Shown piece by piece: positions 61,164 to 64,000 of a stretch of 64,000 nucleotides of DNA (within the stretch, counting starts at the first letter, position 1; each line of letters starts with the position of its first letter). Source of the DNA: Alkaliphilus oremlandii OhILAs. Lineage in GTDB: Bacteria; Bacillota; Clostridia; Peptostreptococcales; Natronincolaceae. The notes beneath the pieces are model-generated. The model saw nothing but the letters and a program-made list of their open reading frames with translations. It was not told where the DNA came from and did no database searches. The stretch is taken from positions 1,302,001 through 1,366,000 of the forward strand of contig NC_009922.1 of the NCBI RefSeq assembly GCF_000018325.1, written 5' to 3'. The translations under genes and the position numbers were made by a program.

Positions 61164-61781
61164 ATGTCGCCGAAAGTTAGCAATGAATATAAACACAATA
61201 AAAAATTAGAGTTACTAGAAGCTGCAAAAAATATCTTTATTAAAAAAGGATACACAATGGCTACAATGCAAGATATTATGGACGAAGCAAATGTATCAAG
61301 AGGAGCCCTATATTCCTATTTCAGCAATATTGATAATGCCTTTATGGAGGTATTAAAATTTGATGATCAATCAGTTTTAGATTTTTTTGAACCAAATGAA
61401 GATGATTTTCTATGGGTTCAGCTAGTCAACTGGATTCATAAAAAAAGGTTAAACATTCAAATAATCAATCAATCACTTTTATTCGCTAGAGCAGAATTTT
61501 TTCTTTCATCTAACTATATTAGAGACAAGGAACGCTACTCATATGTAAGGCAGCGCTATCTTAATCTGATAGAATCAATTAAGATGTTTATTCAAAGTGG
61601 AATAGCTAAAGGAGAGTTTCATCCCCAGTTGTCAATTGAATCCATTGCACTGTATTTTATTTCTTTTTTAGATGGATTGATGTTAAATACATTTCAACTA
61701 ACTTCAGAAGTTACAAATGTGGATGCGCAAATTGAAGTATTTCTTTTTACATTAGAAAAAATGCTTTGCCCAATTAAATAA
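61164..61781 (+). CDS. TetR/AcrR-family transcriptional regulator
   Basis: 205 residues. The N-terminal helix-turn-helix is typical (LELLEAAKNIFIKKGYTMAT, MQDIMDEANVSRGALYSYFS; about 12-55). The C-terminal ligand domain is helical, without a known signature. ATG at 61164 follows AATAAGGAGAATAAG; earlier in-frame starts lie within the promoter. The GACA-N4-TGTC operators in its own promoter point to autorepression. No efflux pump gene is near; the acetyltransferase 100 bases downstream could be coregulated. Confidence 0.88.
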   Translation: MSPKVSNEYKHNKKLELLEAAKNIFIKKGYTMATMQDIMDEANVSRGALYSYFSNIDNAFMEVLKFDDQSVLDFFEPNEDDFLWVQLVNWIHKKRLNIQIINQSLLFARAEFFLSSNYIRDKERYSYVRQRYLNLIESIKMFIQSGIAKGEFHPQLSIESIALYFISFLDGLMLNTFQLTSEVTNVDAQIEVFLFTLEKMLCPIK

Positions 61782-61882
61782 AGGTTCAAAAATAAAATTA
61801 TACGTGGAAAGATGAAAGGAAGTCCTAAACTGTAACAACTATTATAACTCAAATTATTTTATATTATATTAGGAGGATTAAT

Positions 61883-62422
61883 ATGTTATTTGAATCTACA
61901 AGAATAATTTTACGGAAAATGACAGCACAAGATACAGAGATCTACCATGAATGGCGAAATGACCTAGAAGTCATGCAGACCACTGCTCCATTTTTAGATG
62001 TTTATAATATTAGAGAAACAGAAGAATTCGTTAATCAAATTATTCTAGGCTCTCAATTTTCAAAAAGTTATATCATAGTTGAAAAAGAATCTAATAAAGC
62101 AATAGGGATTACTTCATTAATCAATATTGATTATAAAAATCGTAATGCTGAATGTATTATTGATATTGGAGATAAAGAGACATGGGGTAAGGGATATGGA
62201 ACAGAGGCAATGAAATTAATTCTTGATTTTGGATTTTTAGAGATGAACTTACATAGAATATTTCTAAGAGTTTTTTCCTTTAATAGCAGGGCTATAAAGC
62301 TATACGAAAAACTAGGTTTCCAACAGGAAGGGAGATCAAGAGAAAGTTTTTTCAGGGAAGGAAAGTGGCATGATATAATTCATATGTCAATTCTTCAAAA
62401 GGAATACTTTAATAGAAATTAG
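61883..62422 (+). CDS. GNAT N-acetyltransferase, RimJ/RimL type
   Basis: 179 residues with the RimJ/RimL pattern: ESTRIILRKMTAQDTEIYHEW at the start, ETWGKGYGTEAMKLILDFGF (acetyl-CoA loop, about 109-128) and NSRAIKLYEKLGFQQEGRSRE near the end. It could acetylate a protein N terminus, a polyamine or an antibiotic; the sequence does not decide. TTAGGAGGATTAAT precedes the ATG. It may be part of the TetR unit or stand alone. Confidence 0.9.
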   Translation: MLFESTRIILRKMTAQDTEIYHEWRNDLEVMQTTAPFLDVYNIRETEEFVNQIILGSQFSKSYIIVEKESNKAIGITSLINIDYKNRNAECIIDIGDKETWGKGYGTEAMKLILDFGFLEMNLHRIFLRVFSFNSRAIKLYEKLGFQQEGRSRESFFREGKWHDIIHMSILQKEYFNRN

Positions 62423-62975
62423 GATATTAGATTTAGGAGTACAATATACCAGTAGCGCTTTCGAAAGCTACTTATAATCAAAGGAATGGTTCATTCCTTT
62501 AGTAGAAAAGGAAACACATAATGCACCAATAAAACCATTCCATTCGTCATTAAAAAATAAACAGGGTGTGCTGCAATTCAGGCGAAAGCTTGGCGGCACA
62601 CTCTGTTTTGTATTCTAAACATTGCGGTTATGATTGTGGAACGAACAAAAGGAGTAAATAATCTAAGAGATAATTTTAAAATTCAAAATGATGTAGTTAA
62701 GTAGATCATTTTGAAACAATAAAGGATATTGAAAAGAAAATTAGTATGGAACTAAAAAATAGCCAAAGTAAGTTTAGATTTATATCAAATCCAATTTTTC
62801 AGCCAACTGGAAGTGCTTTGATTGCTCCAATGATATATCGGTACCGGTGCATTTAATGACTTTTCTTTCAAAAATAACAATGAGAGAAAGATGTATTAAG
62901 CTTAGGAAGGAGAATGTTTTGGTAACCTACATCAGCTTTTCTTTTGTATAGATCTCTTCTCTTAATCTACTGGCA
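62423..62975. other. Non-coding stretch with hairpins and short decayed frames
   Basis: About 550 bases. It holds AGTAGC-GCTTTCGAAAGC-TACT type hairpins (62451-62474), an AAAGGAAT/ATTCCTTT hairpin (about 62480-62500), the terminator-like hairpin listed separately, and a 51-codon open frame (62701-62856) without a start or recognisable product. I see no gene that I can support. Confidence 0.5.
62559..62609. terminator. Terminator-like hairpin
   Basis: AAACAGGGTGTGCTGC pairs with GCGGCACACTCTGTTTT. Its left part (AACAGGGTGTGCTGCAATTCA) resembles bases 60893-60914 (AACAGGATGTGCTGTAATTCA), which follow the ppdK-end remnant. Confidence 0.7.
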
Positions 62976-63617
62976 TTATCTTTTGCAAACAATAGGTTCT
63001 TCCCACCAGCCAAAGGCGATTCTTCCTCCAGCTGAAATATCAGGTGTCTCAGGATTAGATAAGAAAACTAGAAAAGAGCCACCTGGAGGGAAGATAAATT
63101 TGCCTTGCTCATCATCAACTAATGTGGTTTCGGGTTGACCACGACGCACAAAGGCTTTCACTCCTTCAGTTGGTTCACCAGTTACCGTAGAGGCATACTG
63201 AAGTCTAACTTTCGGTGTCGGTATTGGACAAAAAGCAAGGTTGGCAGGGGTTACTAACTGGGAATCCTGCGGTGTTCCTGGTGGAACTGCATTAAACCAT
63301 ATTTGAGCTCTGAAGGGACTTTCTGATATGTCTGCAACTGTCCAAACGGTTACATGCAAATTCACACCAGAATTAGGTGGGTTATAAAGTCTTGCCCATG
63401 CACTAGTTCCTTTTCCAAAGGTAAGATTATCGGCATAACCAACAAAGTACTTTCCCTCTAAAGATTTTGCTAAGTTTATTGGTACTGATACGGTATATTC
63501 CATAGAGGATGAATATATTGAGGGATTTGGAAATCTACAGGGATTATAGTATCTACACCCGCAATGATTATTTTGATGCGCTGTAAAGTTTGAGAAACAA
63601 TAATTTTCCATATACAT
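62976..63617 (-). CDS. Uncharacterised protein, possibly DUF6143 family
   Basis: A 213-residue protein. The N terminus is rich in Cys, Asn and His (ENYCFSNF, NNHCGCRYYNPCRFPNP), and a beta-rich body follows (YFVGYADNLTFGKGTSAWARLYNPP is the first strand group; later FPPGGSFLVFLSNPE and GGRIAFGWWEEP). To my memory the body fits DUF6143, a family of spore formers. The Cys-rich N terminus recalls spore-coat proteins. No signal peptide. AAGGAG precedes the ATG at 63617. Confidence 0.65.
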   Translation of the reverse strand: MYMENYCFSNFTAHQNNHCGCRYYNPCRFPNPSIYSSSMEYTVSVPINLAKSLEGKYFVGYADNLTFGKGTSAWARLYNPPNSGVNLHVTVWTVADISESPFRAQIWFNAVPPGTPQDSQLVTPANLAFCPIPTPKVRLQYASTVTGEPTEGVKAFVRRGQPETTLVDDEQGKFIFPPGGSFLVFLSNPETPDISAGGRIAFGWWEEPIVCKR

Positions 63618-64000
63618 CAGACTCCTTTATTTTTAGTCGATACATTATATGCGCACTAATCAATAAGAGTATCATATAAATGATCCTAAATAATGGTGGT
63701 AATATACAGGTATTGAAGATATAGGGACAGCTCGCTTAAATTTAAAACGTAAAGTTTTTTTAGTCCATGATTTTATGCCATAAGGGCCCCACTATAAAGC
63801 GGTGAAATCCTGCATGGGATCACATGAGATGTTCTATAAGGTGCTGCTAAGGTTGAGGTTTCGACATGATTTTATGCAGAAAGAAGAGGTGTTTTAAGTA
63901 ATAATTTCTAAGAAAGAATATATAACAGACTTATAAAATACTAAGGTATGCCTCGTTAGGGGCATACCTTATTTATATGATAACTCATAGCAAAGAAAAA
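63618..64000. other. Window end, no complete gene
   Basis: About 380 bases between the minus-strand gene and the window edge. It includes two short decayed frames that both contain HDFM (near 63767 and 63863) and a hairpin AAGGTATGCC/GGCATACCTT (63943-63970) that may be a terminator. Confidence 0.5.

Noticed and set aside
62944..63138. Plus-strand 64-codon open frame
   Set aside because: Antisense to the end of the DUF6143-like gene, and it has no ribosome binding site.

Overview
This window looks like the chromosome of a low-GC, spore-forming, anaerobic Firmicute of the class Clostridia. The evidence is AT-rich codon use with frequent TTG and GTG starts, AGGAGG-type ribosome binding sites, sporulation genes (gpr, spoIIP, yqfC, yqfD), a CIRCE/HrcA heat-shock operon, a glycine T-box, pyruvate phosphate dikinase with its regulatory kinase, and a bacteriohemerythrin. 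The gene set and order would suit an Alkaliphilus-like clostridium, but that genus is an inference from memory and was not tested.

Layout. 1-3.1 kb: the end of a response regulator and its sensor kinase, a tRNA-Leu(CAA) on the minus strand, then an ECF sigma factor with its zinc-finger anti-sigma factor behind a GGAAC/CGTC promoter. 3.2-8.8 kb: polA, coaE, a lytic transglycosylase and a peptide-binding lipoprotein. 8.9-20.1 kb: a mixed accessory stretch with tRNA-Leu(GAG), a divergent peptide deformylase, a cytosine-deaminase-like amidohydrolase, a hemerythrin overlapping a CheX-like phosphatase, an aldo/keto reductase with ferredoxin centres, an ECF S component, a double P-loop ATPase, a DbpA/CshA-type helicase, a possible bilin-reductase-fold protein, and a lipoprotein with the metallo-beta-lactamase fold. 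20.3-26.8 kb: a comEC that lacks its hydrolase domain, holA, rpsT (minus), gpr and spoIIP.

27-58.9 kb is one long, almost unbroken plus-strand housekeeping block that follows the classical Bacillus/Clostridium order: lepA, hemW, hrcA-grpE-dnaK-dnaJ, prmA, rsmE, mtaB, HIT, rpsU, yqeY, nfeD, floA, yqfC, yqfD, phoH, pgpH, ybeY, a dgkA-PAP2 fusion, a DUF3048 lipoprotein, cdd, era, yqzL, recO, a DUF4342 protein, T-box-glyS, ccpN, yqfL and ppdK. Translation, protein folding, ribosome maturation, c-di-AMP turnover, sporulation and glycolysis/gluconeogenesis control sit together here. 59-64 kb is accessory: a broken acetyltransferase gene, small cysteine-rich and membrane proteins, a TetR regulator with paired operators, an acetyltransferase, and a minus-strand gene that resembles DUF6143.

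The least explained structures are non-coding. Four dispersed copies of a roughly 103-bp intergenic element carry a conserved TATAAT and a terminator-like 3' end. A 77-bp unit is repeated four times in tandem between glyS and ccpN. A 32-bp perfect palindrome that fits the CcpN operator consensus lies in front of ccpN-yqfL. A degenerate second copy of the ppdK 3' end flanks a 1.8-kb accessory block.
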